Shown here: positions 22,078 to 31,444 of the stretch, one piece after another
How the letters are laid out: each line of letters opens with the position of its first letter
How positions within the stretch are numbered: the stretch's first letter is position 1
From: Breviolum minutum Mf 1.05b.01
Lineage: Eukaryota; Sar; Dinophyceae; Suessiales; Symbiodiniaceae
Length of the DNA: 64,000 nucleotides
Direction: 5' to 3'
NCBI GenBank assembly: GCA_000507305.1
Contig: DF239138.1
Location: 182,773 to 246,772 of the forward strand
The notes under the pieces: generated by a model
The model's database searches: none
Seen by the model: only the letters and a program-made list of their open reading frames with translations
Told to the model about the DNA's origin: nothing
Program-made: the position numbers and the translations under genes

Positions 22078-22302
22078 CCCGGGATTTTTTCGCCAGAAAA
22101 CTAACATGGAACCTGAAAATTACCATATAATCCCCCAATTGGCAGTATATACCACTAATATACCACTTATATATTGCCTATTGGGTGATTATATATATAT
22201 ATATATCACCTACCACCTACTAAGGGAACCAGAAACAGCTATCGAGGTTTTGCCTTTTTCCAAGAGCATGTTTCAGGTTCCAGCTGTTAATGAATTCCCG
22301 GG
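22078..22302. repeat. F9-type long palindrome with (TA)n
   Basis: CCCGGGA...TAACATGGAACCTGAAA pairs with TTTCAGGTTCCAGCTGTTAA...TCCCGGG. A (TA) run lies at about 22188-22206. Confidence 0.55.
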
Positions 22303-22509
22303 TGTACTCAGGTCTTGGTTTAATATGTCCCCCGGAAAAACACCTCACGCTAAAACATGTACATGTAACCATTCCCTTCAAGTCCTAGGGGCCATACACT
22401 ACAACACACATATCAGTTCTTTTTGATGCAAATGGATTTACTACGGGAAAGGGGGCTACATATACATATGTATGTTGGTTTGGTTTGCGGGTTCACAATT
22501 TCTGAAAGG

Positions 22510-22566
22510 TTTATCATCATCCAAGAGGGACCAGCGTTTTTCTAATGGTGGCAAGGACTTCCAGGG
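22510..22566. repeat. F10 right half
   Basis: TTTATCATCATCCAAGAGGG and ATGGTGGCAAGGACTTCCAGG match F10; no left half adjoins. Confidence 0.45.
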
Positions 22567-22692
22567 TAAGTGTGGATGAAACCATGATATCTGTCCCCCC
22601 TTAGATTCCCATGATATATCTTCCAAACATCACTTTGACGAAGTTTCATTAGTCTTCCGTCCCTTTTAGGATAATGTTTTTTCCCAACCAAA

Positions 22693-22762
22693 GGAATCCA
22701 CTTCTGAAAATGGTAATGGAACCTAAATACTTTGCCACTTTGCGTTTCGGAGGCGATCATAC
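22693..22762. repeat. F15-like repeat
   Basis: GGAACCTAAATACTTTG and GCGTTTCGGAGGCGATCATA match the complement of F15. Confidence 0.4.
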
Positions 22763-22911
22763 ACCCCAAAATCAGTCTCTGACAAGGTAACTGGGATGCC
22801 TAGGAAAAAAACAATGACATTCATCGCAAACCTTCCTGAATATATGGGTGTTTCCTTAAATGGTGGTACCCCCAAAACACCCCAAAATGATCATTTTTAG
22901 TAGGAAAACCC

Positions 22912-22912
22912 N
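22912..22912. other. ambiguous base (N)
   Basis: A single N in the assembled sequence, inside an F16-like patch (22848-22915). Confidence 0.95.
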
Positions 22913-23189
22913 TGCTGGCCCCATTTTTTTCGCCAAGCTTCCAATCAAGGTGGTGGGAATTTCATACTGCCCAGGACCAGGTGTCTTAGACACCACCATC
23001 TTCGCCCTTTGCCAAAGCAAGGCACAAAAACCAAAGAACCGAGAGGGGATGGCCATGGCTTCAAAAAATTGAGCCACAGAAAAACAACACCTTAGTAAGT
23101 TACACATTCCATGGACGTGCTGGGGTCAAAAGGCGCTTTTGTTGGGTCAATGGTCATGCTACCTTTAATAGGAAAATCCTTACAGTACA

Positions 23190-23304
23190 CCAGGAAGTTA
23201 GTAAATGGTTAGTAAGTGGGTTATAACCCTAGTATATTCCATTTATAAGTAGGCTATAACCCACTTACTAACCATTTACCAACTCCCTGGGACATCCAAG
23301 TAGG
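23190..23304. mobile_element. F5 MITE
   Basis: CAGGAAGTTAGTAAATGG ... CCTGGGACATCCAAG then TA; inner arms TTAGTAAGTGGGTTATAACC form a near-perfect palindrome. Confidence 0.6.
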
Positions 23305-23420
23305 TATATATTAAACCCCTCTTTTGGAGTTCATGACCTGGTCGGGGGGATCCCGAAGGTTTACCGACTCATTTTGCCACGAGGACGCATCCCACCCGCA
23401 AAGAAATATCATTCTCCATT

Positions 23421-23480
23421 AAGGATGTCCCTGTTGGACATAAGTTAGGATCAATGGGTTAGTTATAACCTACTTATAGT
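23421..23480. repeat. F5 left half
   Basis: AAGGATGTCCCTGTTGGAC and AAGTTAGGATCAATGGGTTA only; no right arm nearby. Confidence 0.35.
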
Positions 23481-23882
23481 CATGGTCCCGTGGTTTCTGG
23501 ATTTTGGGTAACCAAAAAAAAACACTGATCCGATCACCATCCATGACAAAACTTCCCACAAAACGAATCCAAGAAAATATCAAACCTAAAGAACCGAACC
23601 GCGGCAGTTTTTTGTTTCACTCTTACAATGTAGCTTCGCTAAAGCCTGTCACTCTTTTTGGTGCTTTCTTTTTTGGACCCTTCCCCACGGCCCAAAAGAT
23701 GGTAAATGGGAATCCCCTACTAAACCAAATGGTGCTCATTTGGGGGCTCGAATTTTCAAGGCCTGGCCGGCAGAAGCCAAGATTTATGTGACTGAAAAAC
23801 TTCCACTTCCGTCATGGAAGTGGCAGTCCCTCCAATATTTTGGCTGTTTCCTTTCATTTAGGAATATTTAACACTTCCATGA

Positions 23883-23982
23883 CTAGTTGGTGGTTTCAAC
23901 CCATTTGAAAAATATCCTCGTCAAATTGGATCATTTCCCCAGGTAGGAGTGAAAATAAAAGATGTTTGAAACCACCACCCAG
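23883..23982. mobile_element. F2 MITE with ATGA target duplication
   Basis: CTAGTTGGTGGTTTCAACCC ... TGAAACCACCACCCAG with ATGA at 23879-23882 and 23983-23986. Confidence 0.8.
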
Positions 23983-23989
23983 ATGATGA

Positions 23990-24905
23990 TGGGAGAAAGG
24001 GAAATTGAAACCAAGGGTGCCCTTATTTGACTGGCAAAAACTTTTGATTTCTGTTTCCAATCCATGTGCGTTTGATGGCAATTTTCTTGTCAAGGAAAAA
24101 GGCATTCCCAACAGGCTTTTGGACGCACAGGCTAATACTTCGTCCACACGAAAAACGCAAAGGTTTATTTAAAAAGGCTGAATAGGCAAAGAGTATAGAC
24201 ACACAGTACAAAACGAAATGATTGGATTGTTTGGAAAATGATATCCACCCCGAAAAAACTCTCAAGACATCTCAACGGACTGCATTCAAAAATCCTCTGA
24301 CCCTCCTGAGATCATGTTTAACATATTCACCAGCTGGTGGTGTAAACTCAGTTCAAGCGTATTCCCTGGTCTTCCAAAATCGTCCAAACAGCTTCTGAGG
24401 ATGTGTTTGATCCCCCAAATGGAAGACTAGGGATTCGTCAAAAGATGTGAATCATCCTCAAAATTTCTTCAAGAATATCATAATGTTGATTTTTTGAAAC
24501 CATCTAACTAAGAGTATAGTTGAGTTTTTCTTTAAACACCGTTTATTTTGGCTCAAAACAGCACACTGTGGTGAAACTCCGCGGTGTTGCAACAAAAAAT
24601 GGACGGCACCATCCACGCACCGCACCAAAAAAAACCTCTCCACCTGTTGGAAGCACCAAATCCAATACTCGGCGCGGACCTTGACTTCTTTTCCGGGAGG
24701 GGGAGATGTTTCTCAGAAAAAGGGGGTGTTGTTGGGGGAACCCTAAGGATTCCAAACGGGGGAAGATTGGGAAACATTTAGGGAAGATGAGGACAAAATC
24801 GCCTTCCTCCCCCCTTAAGAATGCTATTATAGAAGCAATTTCTCACAACAAAAAAAAACACATGCGGGGCCATCAGATGGGAATATTTACCTATAGCCAT
24901 TTCAA
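23990..24905. other. intergenic; one spliced-leader-like match
   Basis: No repeat family recognised. The stretch CCGTTTATTTTGGCTCAA at 24539-24556 resembles the 3' part of the dinoflagellate spliced leader and is reported as a finding. Open frames around 24560-24780 have no domain. Confidence 0.3.
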
Positions 24906-24911
24906 ACTATT

Positions 24912-25055
24912 CTTGGAGGATGCGCACTCAGTTCGTAAATGGTTTGTGAAGGGAGTTACAGGTTATTTATTCCTACGTAGACTAACCCTACTTAGGAGAC
25001 TTATGATCACCATGGTTATCAACCACTTACTATATAAATAGGATGATCCTCCAAC
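24912..25055. mobile_element. F1 MITE, diverged
   Basis: CTTGGAGGATGCGCACTC ... AGGATGATCCTCCAACT; ATCACCATGGTTATCAACC inside matches F1. Confidence 0.6.
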
Positions 25056-25169
25056 TAGCCTGGAAATTTAACACAGCAGCCGCGAAAATGAACAGTTCCT
25101 ACCCTGAAAAGGGACATTTCAAAAGAAAAGGATCGTCTTCCAGATCATTTTTGAGAATATACACTTTTA

Positions 25170-25266
25170 CTAGTTGGTGGTTTCCATGGATTTGAACATA
25201 TGAGTCAAAATGAGAATCTTCCCCAAATAGGGGTGAACATAAAAAATATTTGAAACCACCACCTAG
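25170..25266. mobile_element. F2 MITE
   Basis: CTAGTTGGTGGTTTCCATGG ... TTTGAAACCACCACCTAG. Flanks are TTTA and TATA, an imperfect 4-bp pair. Confidence 0.75.
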
Positions 25267-25373
25267 TATAGTTTTCAGGGGGTAGAACCTGAAAAGGGTG
25301 ATTTCCAAGTTCGGAATCTCCTTGTCCAAGCAGGCCCACTTTAAAGTTCTATGTTTAAACTTCCGGGATGTAC

Positions 25374-25472
25374 CCTCCCTGAAACAAACATAGTCCCTGA
25401 AAAATAGGCCATCACCAAAAGAAAATTTCATCTTCCAACCATTGATTACCAGGTGCTATGTTAATTTCAGGC
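25374..25472. repeat. F9 palindrome
   Basis: CCTCCCTGAAACAAACATAG ... CTATGTTAATTTCAGGCAGG. Confidence 0.65.
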
Positions 25473-25664
25473 AGGGTATCTGGTATCACACTTGGAATTC
25501 TGCAGGTTTTGGTGACCTTTTTGTTGGGATTTGATTTTTTCGTGAGCCAAAAATAATCAAAGGTTCTAAGCCTGACCTCAGAGGGGGATGATGTAAAAGA
25601 TCACGGCGTAAAAAAATCACCTGGTAGCCTATAATACATCTATCCCTAGAGATCCAGTCATACG

Positions 25665-25747
25665 CTTGATGGAAGAAATCCTGCTCCCCATTATTTACAG
25701 GTGTTTTTTTTCATGTTGGGTGGCGCAGGATTTCTTCCATCAACTCA
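25665..25747. mobile_element. F4 MITE, short
   Basis: CTTGATGGAAGAAATCCTGC ... GCGCAGGATTTCTTCCATCA. Confidence 0.65.
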
Positions 25748-25786
25748 GGGTTGGTGTTGCATCGGTATGTTTGGGGGAACCAAACC

Positions 25787-25826
25787 GCACCGAAACAAAC
25801 CGCAGGTGTGACTGGATGTCTAGGGG
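25787..25826. repeat. F8 right end
   Basis: CGCAGGTGTGACTGGATGTC then TAGGGG, with only weak F8 sequence on its left. Confidence 0.4.
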
Positions 25827-25909
25827 TATAGGCAAGTAACCTAAACTGAGATGTGGCTGGTGATTGATTGCTTTTGTTGTTGTATTCGTTTTGGGAAGTT
25901 AACAAGAAT

Positions 25910-26042
25910 ACCCTGCAAGTCCTTAGCCACCATTTTTTGGTCCGGTTGGTTTACCAGTTTCACCATTCTTTTTTGGTAGAGGTTAATCATCCAAAAGGGA
26001 GCCCACCATTTTTGAAAATGGTGGCAACCAACCACTTCCAGG
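25910..26042. repeat. F10 palindrome
   Basis: CCCTGCAAGTCCTTAGCCACC ... GGTGGCAACCAACCACTTCC. Confidence 0.6.
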
Positions 26043-26109
26043 AAATATCTAGCCTCGACCATAGAGGTACAACATCGCAGCATCATTGGTAACAAGCATC
26101 CCAGAGACT

Positions 26110-26170
26110 CAATCTATGGTGTATTTACCTACATTTGCCTCAATCTAGGTAAATATACCATATAGTGAGT
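26110..26170. repeat. F3 palindrome, short
   Basis: CTATGGTGTATTTACCTACA ... TAGGTAAATATACCATATAG. Confidence 0.6.
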
Positions 26171-26272
26171 ATCTGGGTATTGCTTAAATCATTCAGAGGT
26201 TTGGGCAGGTTGAATAATCCTCCACAATCTCGTGATTCGTGCAAGGCCACTGATTCAAACAAAAAAACCTAC

Positions 26273-26370
26273 CCATACTGATACCAAGTACGGTATCTTT
26301 TCCTACATTTCCTACATTTGGTTTAGATATACGGTAAATGTATGTAAATTATGCCTGCCATACATGGATG
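26273..26370. repeat. F3 palindrome, degraded
   Basis: TACGGTATCTTTTCCTACAT ... TAAATGTATGTAAATTATGCC...CCATACATGG. Confidence 0.5.
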
Positions 26371-26374
26371 GCAT

Positions 26375-26600
26375 GGCCGAGGTTTGCCACTCTGGTATTG
26401 TGGTTGATCATCACATTGGAACTTGCTGTCCACATCTTCGCGGCTGTCTTGACTGCACAATTGTCAAGTTAGTGAATGCTGCGGGTCTATTTGTGCAACA
26501 AGCTTCACAGGGAAGCAGTCAGCAGGGCTGGAGGTTCAAGGGACCAGCAGTGGGGCCAGCTGAAGGATCATATGAGGTTTGAAGTTCGAACGAGCTGCTC
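26375..26600 (+). other. possible exon remnant
   Basis: A non-repeat, GC-balanced stretch with a forward open frame of about 65 codons starting MAEVCHSGIVVDHHIGTCC. No domain recognised and no clear splice sites. Confidence 0.15.
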
Positions 26601-26708
26601 CGCGTTCTAACAAGGTGGAATTGGAATTCACACCATCCCGTGCCTACAATCGGTCCTTTCAGAGTTTCGCCCGTTTTTTTTTTTGCAATATTTTTTCACA
26701 ATAAATAC

Positions 26709-26835
26709 TCTACAAGGTGGGCCCCTACTGATTATAAATTATAAATGGATAATATATAACCCCTGCAAATGGCCAAAAAATTGGATAACTGGGTGTTATT
26801 TCACCGTACTTTCCCCATGTCCCTCTACTTATAAA
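26709..26835. repeat. F6 element, right end degraded
   Basis: CTACAAGGTGGGCCCCTAC intact on the left; the right arm is weak. Confidence 0.5.
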
Positions 26836-26998
26836 ACTCCCCCACCCTGTATATCGATAGGTTTTCGATCTCGGGGAGTCCCTTAGGAGGCCACCCCCAT
26901 TGACCCATTGACTTTACTCCCGTTGTGGGTGGTAACGTCGGGACGAGTTTCAGGAGGGAGTAACGAGAGGAAAGATCATACATTCGAAGGGGGGGTTG

Positions 26999-27120
26999 TT
27001 GCCTACCCTAGGTATAAGGTAGTTATAACAAAAAACCCCATCAAACCCTAGTTATAAGCCATGGGTTGGTTGTTTTCATGGGTATAACTAGGGATTTTTA
27101 TCCACGAAAATAGTAGGCTT
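26999..27120. repeat. inverted repeat, unassigned
   Basis: TACCCTAGGTATAAGGTAG and GGGTATAACTAGGG with AACCCTAGTTATAAGCC between; related in style to F6/F7 but not assignable. Confidence 0.3.
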
Positions 27121-27165
27121 CGGGGGCCCCTTCTTGTAGGATCCATACATGGATCCTATGGGGTA

Positions 27166-27230
27166 AGGGTTTATCATCCTCCAAAAGGAAGCCCATCATT
27201 TTGATTTAACATGGTGGCAACATAAAGCTT
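27166..27230. repeat. F10 fragment
   Basis: GTTTATCATCCTCCAAAAGG and ACATGGTGGCAAC. It follows an F3 right end (ATACATGGATCCTATGGGG at 27143-27161). Confidence 0.4.
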
Positions 27231-27231
27231 C

Positions 27232-27945
27232 CATTTGAAAAAAATCTCCTCCCGAAACTTGAAACATGAGAGCCTCAAAGAAATAGCACATTCCCAGCTG
27301 AGAAAGAGAATCATTTTCAATTCGCAGCCGCTTTTTCAACTTTGGGTTGTGTAGAAGTAGCTTATACCTTTGATCTACCCTCCACACCAGGATGATTGCA
27401 TTTTTGTTTTTTTTAGTAGGGAATCCTTGGAAACCTTCATTTGCCACTGCTACTGGGTTAGATCCAAAAATCGAGTTACTGGTCACTAGCACCTGATGGG
27501 CAAAAATATGGCAAAACAGCCACTGTTCTGTGACAAATGCGATACTCAAGATACAAACCACACCCCTGTCTACGATCAAAAAAAACAACTGATGTGAGAG
27601 TGCATCAACCAAACTGGATGTACTGACCCTGCAAGTCTTGCCAAGATGTTTGATCAGATCCATGATTGATGGGGGAAATCTTCGAAAAAAAACAACAAAA
27701 CGGATCCCTGGATGGTTGATTTTTTCTGGGTATTCATGGAGCTGCTGCATATACCACATGACATGGATCCGGAATGGGTCATATTCACACACTCTACCTT
27801 TCCAGGTTAGGTTGCAAAACAAACTCCAATCAACAAATTGAGTGACTTATATAAGCCAAAACACGCTCCCATGGGATGGGAATATGTAATCATACATGTC
27901 CTTTTGTTCATGTCGTCATTTTTCACTGAAAATATGTAGGTACCA
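27232..27945. other. intergenic with a long chance ORF
   Basis: A 208-codon minus-strand frame covers 27196-27822. It overlaps F10 sequence at one end and shows no recognisable domain. No repeat family seen otherwise. Confidence 0.3.
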
Positions 27946-27950
27946 GGTAC

Positions 27951-28053
27951 CCCCTCGAAAACTAACATGACATTGGGAAATCCACCATTTTCAATAAGGA
28001 AAATTAATCGTCAAATGGTGGATTTTCCATTGTCATGTTAGTTTTCGAAAGGT
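27951..28053. repeat. F9-type palindrome
   Basis: CGAAAACTAACATGACA with TGTCATGTTAGTTTTCG; inner arms AAATCCACCATTT and AAATGGTGGATTT are also complementary. Confidence 0.65.
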
Positions 28054-28318
28054 TAAATAATCCCATCACCCTTTGGCGCATACTAAGTGTAATGATTTCC
28101 CCGGAAAAAACCACCGGGTGAACGGGCGCCCTGTGTGCGCCAAGAAACCCGTAGTTGCTGGTGGTGGACCAGGAAGGTGTAAAGGCACCGGGACCAGGTA
28201 AAGTGCCAGTAAGACCCTTACCTCGAAGAGATCACGGGCATTTTGAAGATATTCTGCAAATGTCCTGCTGGTACTTAGGATCAATGGATTATTTCACCCC
28301 TGTATAAGCTTAGTATAG

Positions 28319-28411
28319 CCCATGGGATCCATGTATGGTATATTATTTACCTACACTTGGCTTAAATTTATGGTAAATGTAGGTAATTATACCATACATG
28401 GATCCTATGGG
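28319..28411. repeat. F3 palindrome
   Basis: CCCATGGGATCCATGTATGG ... ATACCATACATGGATCC then TATGGG, apparently inside a degraded F5/F17 element (28259-28440). Confidence 0.75.
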
Positions 28412-28527
28412 TAGGTTGTAAGTCCCCTAAATAGGTATTTGGACCCCAAAAAAGGTATTTGGATGTCTAGGGACTCATGATGATCACTAAAATGATCACT
28501 TGAGCCACGTTCAAAAAACCAGGGGTC

Positions 28528-28636
28528 CCTTACTTTCCATCGAATGTTGGTTGTTTAATGTACCGGATCCTTATTTCATGGTTTATGAAATATTCACCAC
28601 ATAAGCTAGGTAGTATAATTCCCTATATAACCTGGG
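28528..28636 (+). repeat. F11 dispersed repeat
   Basis: TTACTTTCCATCGAATGTTGG, GGATCCTTATTTCATGG, GGTAGTATAATTCCCTATAT. Confidence 0.6.
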
Positions 28637-28679
28637 TTTCTTTTCATTGCTCCTCTGGAGGTGTTTGTGGGAAAGTTAT

Positions 28680-28808
28680 CCCTGGAAGTCGTTGCCATCA
28701 TTTTGATAAAAATGGTGGGCCTCCTTTTGGATGATGATAAACCCCTACTACAAAAAATGTGAAACTCGTAAACCAATCTATCAAAAACGGTGGCTAAGGA
28801 GTTCCAGG
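28680..28808. repeat. F10 palindrome
   Basis: CCCTGGAAGTCGTTGCCATC ... GTGGCTAAGGAGTTCCAGG, with CCTTTTGGATGATGATAAAC inside. Confidence 0.65.
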
Positions 28809-28857
28809 TTTATGATATCCAACAGTGCTTGCGAGGTTAACCATTATCTATATACTC

Positions 28858-28970
28858 TAAGAAGCCTCGGACCTGAAAAGTTGCTATTTTGAGGGTCTAA
28901 AAACCAGCCCTGTCTAGCAGGTTCATTCACCCCTCCATTAGAAGGTCCCAGCTGATTCTTGGGGTATTTG
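28858..28970. repeat. F12-related inverted repeat
   Basis: CTAAGAAGCCTCGGACC...GGTCCCAGCTGATTCTTGG, same variant form as 30517-30613. Confidence 0.4.
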
Positions 28971-29069
28971 GTATCTATATATCAAACCTTTCAGTAGATT
29001 GACATTATCGTTCGTCCTATTTCTACAACCCCTTTAGAAATTCCAAAAAAACTCCCCAAAAGGGACACA

Positions 29070-29215
29070 CAAAGTGGGCCCCGTCACCAGTTGCAAGTGG
29101 AGTTATGGGGACCCTATAAGTCCAGTAGGGTTATAACCCAAGTTACCCATTTATCTTCGACCGTTTATAGGGGTTACAATTCCATTTATAACTAGTAGGG
29201 GGGCCCCACCTTGTA
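29070..29215. repeat. F6 element
   Basis: ACAAAGTGGGCCCCGTCACC ... CTAGTAGGGGGGCCCCACC then TTGTA. Confidence 0.65.
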
Positions 29216-29470
29216 TAGCAAAACCTGTCCAAATGGATGCTTCAGCTCTTCATTTTTGTCCCCTCTCTCTCTCTGTGTTTAGAAGACATTTGCAATAGAT
29301 TTGCAATAGATTTGCGACATGAAGATGGTTAGAAAAAGTTCCAGAAATGCTTCCCAAATTGTGATTGAGTAGTGATTTACGAAGGTAGAAAATTGACAAC
29401 CACCTTCAACATTATATCCAAGTAGGTATATTCAAGTATGATCATACATGAGATTTGCTTGATATTTGCG

Positions 29471-29563
29471 CTAGACATCCAGGCGAATACCTCCTGAGGT
29501 TTGCTGTTTGATTGATGTGTTTTGGGGGTTCCATACTGAACCTCAGGGGTGACTGGATGTCTA
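29471..29563. repeat. F8 element
   Basis: CTAGACATCCAGGCGAATAC ... GGGGTGACTGGATGTCTA, type form of the family. Confidence 0.7.
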
Positions 29564-29564
29564 C

Positions 29565-29785
29565 TAGGATGTCGATGGAAGTTGGTAACGATCATTAGCA
29601 AAATCCAAAAAACGGGATGTATCCAACCTACTTATACACCCAAAGGATCCGTGTGGGGAATATATACCTACATTTCCCCTTGAATGTGGCCATCTTTCAC
29701 CTGATGCAGGTAAATAATCCATACATGGATCCCACGGGATAGAGGTTAAAATCAATTTACTAACTTCCAGACTTCCAGCTGTGCT
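29565..29785. repeat. F17 element split by F3
   Basis: AGGATGTCGATGGAAGTTGG on the left and TTTACTAACTTCCAGACTTCC on the right; the F3 element 29645-29742 lies between. Confidence 0.45.
29645..29742. repeat. F3 palindrome nested in F17
   Basis: AGGATCCGTGTGGGGAATAT ... AATCCATACATGGATCCC. Confidence 0.55.
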
Positions 29786-29879
29786 CTCCACCTTTCGGGT
29801 GAATTTCCCCGTGACGAATTCACCGATGAAATTCATCCCAGTCTTATGGGTTCACCTGCAGGCTCAAAAACCAGGTACA

Positions 29880-30014
29880 TATAGTAGGGTGAAAAAAGTT
29901 CACTTGTAGGAGTGAAATAACCCCAGTGACACCCATCTATTTGGATTTATTTTCGGCTATTTATATGGTTTATAACTCCATCATAATGAACTAGTAGGGG
30001 CCCATCTTGTGGAA
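29880..30014. repeat. F6 element
   Basis: ATAGTAGGGTGAAAAAAGTTC ... CTAGTAGGGGCCCATCTTG. Confidence 0.5.
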
Positions 30015-30249
30015 CTTTATCTGATTTAAAGCTGCCATCATGTAAGAACCAATCCCTCAACAGCTCATGACTCCTGTTAGTTTAACAAGAAAAACAGCAG
30101 GGTCTCAACTGAAGCTAGACATACCGACACAGGGACATTCCATCATTGAGCATCCACACTCTCAGGCTTGCTGCAAATAGACACATCTCTACCTGCAAAA
30201 TTCAGCCCGGCCTTTTGCAAACCAACTGAGCAATGAAAAAAGGGCCCCT

Positions 30250-30352
30250 GAGGTATGAGGTGGGATGAAATCTACCCAGTGGTGATTATTTCAAAAACCA
30301 TGGAATAAGGATCCCGTACATTAAACAACCAACAATTCAATGGAAAGTAAGG
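30250..30352 (-). repeat. F11 repeat, reverse orientation
   Basis: GGATGAAATCTACCCAGTGG, ATAAGGATCCCG and ATTCAATGGAAAGTAAGGG are the complement of F11 landmarks. Confidence 0.5.
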
Positions 30353-30516
30353 GACCCCGCTTTTTTTTAATCGTGACTCAACTGCGCCGAGCAGCTGCAA
30401 AGATATGGCAAACTACAAGGCCATGCATTGTTACATAAAGTTGGGGAACACAGTCTGAATCACCTGGATTTTTTTCATATTGTGAAGTGGTGATTAATTG
30501 AATGATGATCTACTAC

Positions 30517-30613
30517 CCTAAGAATCACTGGACCCTCCCATCTTGAACCTGTATGGCAGGGGTGTGTGTGGGTCCTCAAAATAACCACGTTTGAGGGGTC
30601 AGGATTCTTAGGG
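30517..30613. repeat. F12-variant palindrome
   Basis: CCCTAAGAATCACTGGACCC ... GGGGTCAGGATTCTTAGGG. A partial F2 follows (30617-30676). Confidence 0.55.
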
Positions 30614-30730
30614 TAGTTGGCATTTTTTTGGCTACCCAATTTGAAAATATTAGTTTCAAATTCGATCATTTCCTCCTCATGCAGGAGGCAACAGCGTTTA
30701 AAGAAAGAAATTACATCTAGTTTCATTTAA

Positions 30731-30972
30731 ACGAAATCTCAAGGAATGAGATCAAACGGGCAATGCCTTTTTCATGCCACTTGAGCCAAAGTATTTCAAA
30801 GTATTGTCGAATGCCATCATGGCTGTGCTGACCTGTCAGGTCGGATGTCCATCGTGGCTGTGCTGACCTGTCAGGTCGGATGTCCATCATGGCTATGCTG
30901 ACCTGTCAAGTCGGAAACACCAAACTGCAAATGTCTATACTAACATCTGGGACTTAGCCCTAAACGTTTCAA
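30731..30972 (-). repeat. 3' LTR
   Basis: Identical to 39057-39298. On the coding strand it starts TTGAAACGTTTAGGG and ends GAGATTTCGT. It holds three imperfect 35-bp tandem units (about 30810-30915), each with GACCTGTCAGGTC or a one-base variant, and the 11 bases TTTGGCTCAAG (complement at 30780-30790), which equal the end of the dinoflagellate spliced leader. Confidence 0.92.
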
Positions 30973-31444
30973 ATTCCCCCCCCCTGAATGTCTGAAGCTC
31001 GAGAGGACAAAAGAGAAACACGCACGCCAACTTGCGAGGCATGCGACCCCCCCCGGCCAGGGATCTCGCGCCTTCGCGCAGAAAAGAACACAAGCAAAGT
31101 TAGCATTCAGGCAATCAGGGCTTGAAGGAAGTGAGGTACCAAATCAAACTAATTAGGTAAAACGAATTCCCAAGAATGAAATTTTAAGGTCTTGGGCAAC
31201 ATCCTTTGGATGAAAAGTGTTTTGCCACTGAAGCCGCGCTAGGCGCAGGTCACCTTAAAGTGAAACAGCTCAGAGTAGCCCCAAAGCAAAGCAAGACCAG
31301 CCATGCTGCACCATAAAATGAAGATGCCGTAGAAGCAAATAAGGTACAACGCATCCAGGCAAGCCATGCAAGTAGGGAAAGAACACCAGCCCAGTCCTAG
31401 GTCAGGGACCGCGCAATGCGCAGGTAACCCCCCTAACAAAAGAA
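30973..31444 (-). other. copia 3' untranslated region
   Basis: The segment between the Pol stop and the 3' LTR carries the polypurine tract next to the LTR. It also has two of the five GCGCNNNGCGCAGGT motifs (31236-31250 and 31411-31425). No coding frame is supported. Confidence 0.7.

Noticed and set aside
27196..27822. 208-codon minus-strand ORF
   Set aside because: Overlaps an F10 repeat, lacks any domain, and has the composition of AT-rich chance frames in this region.
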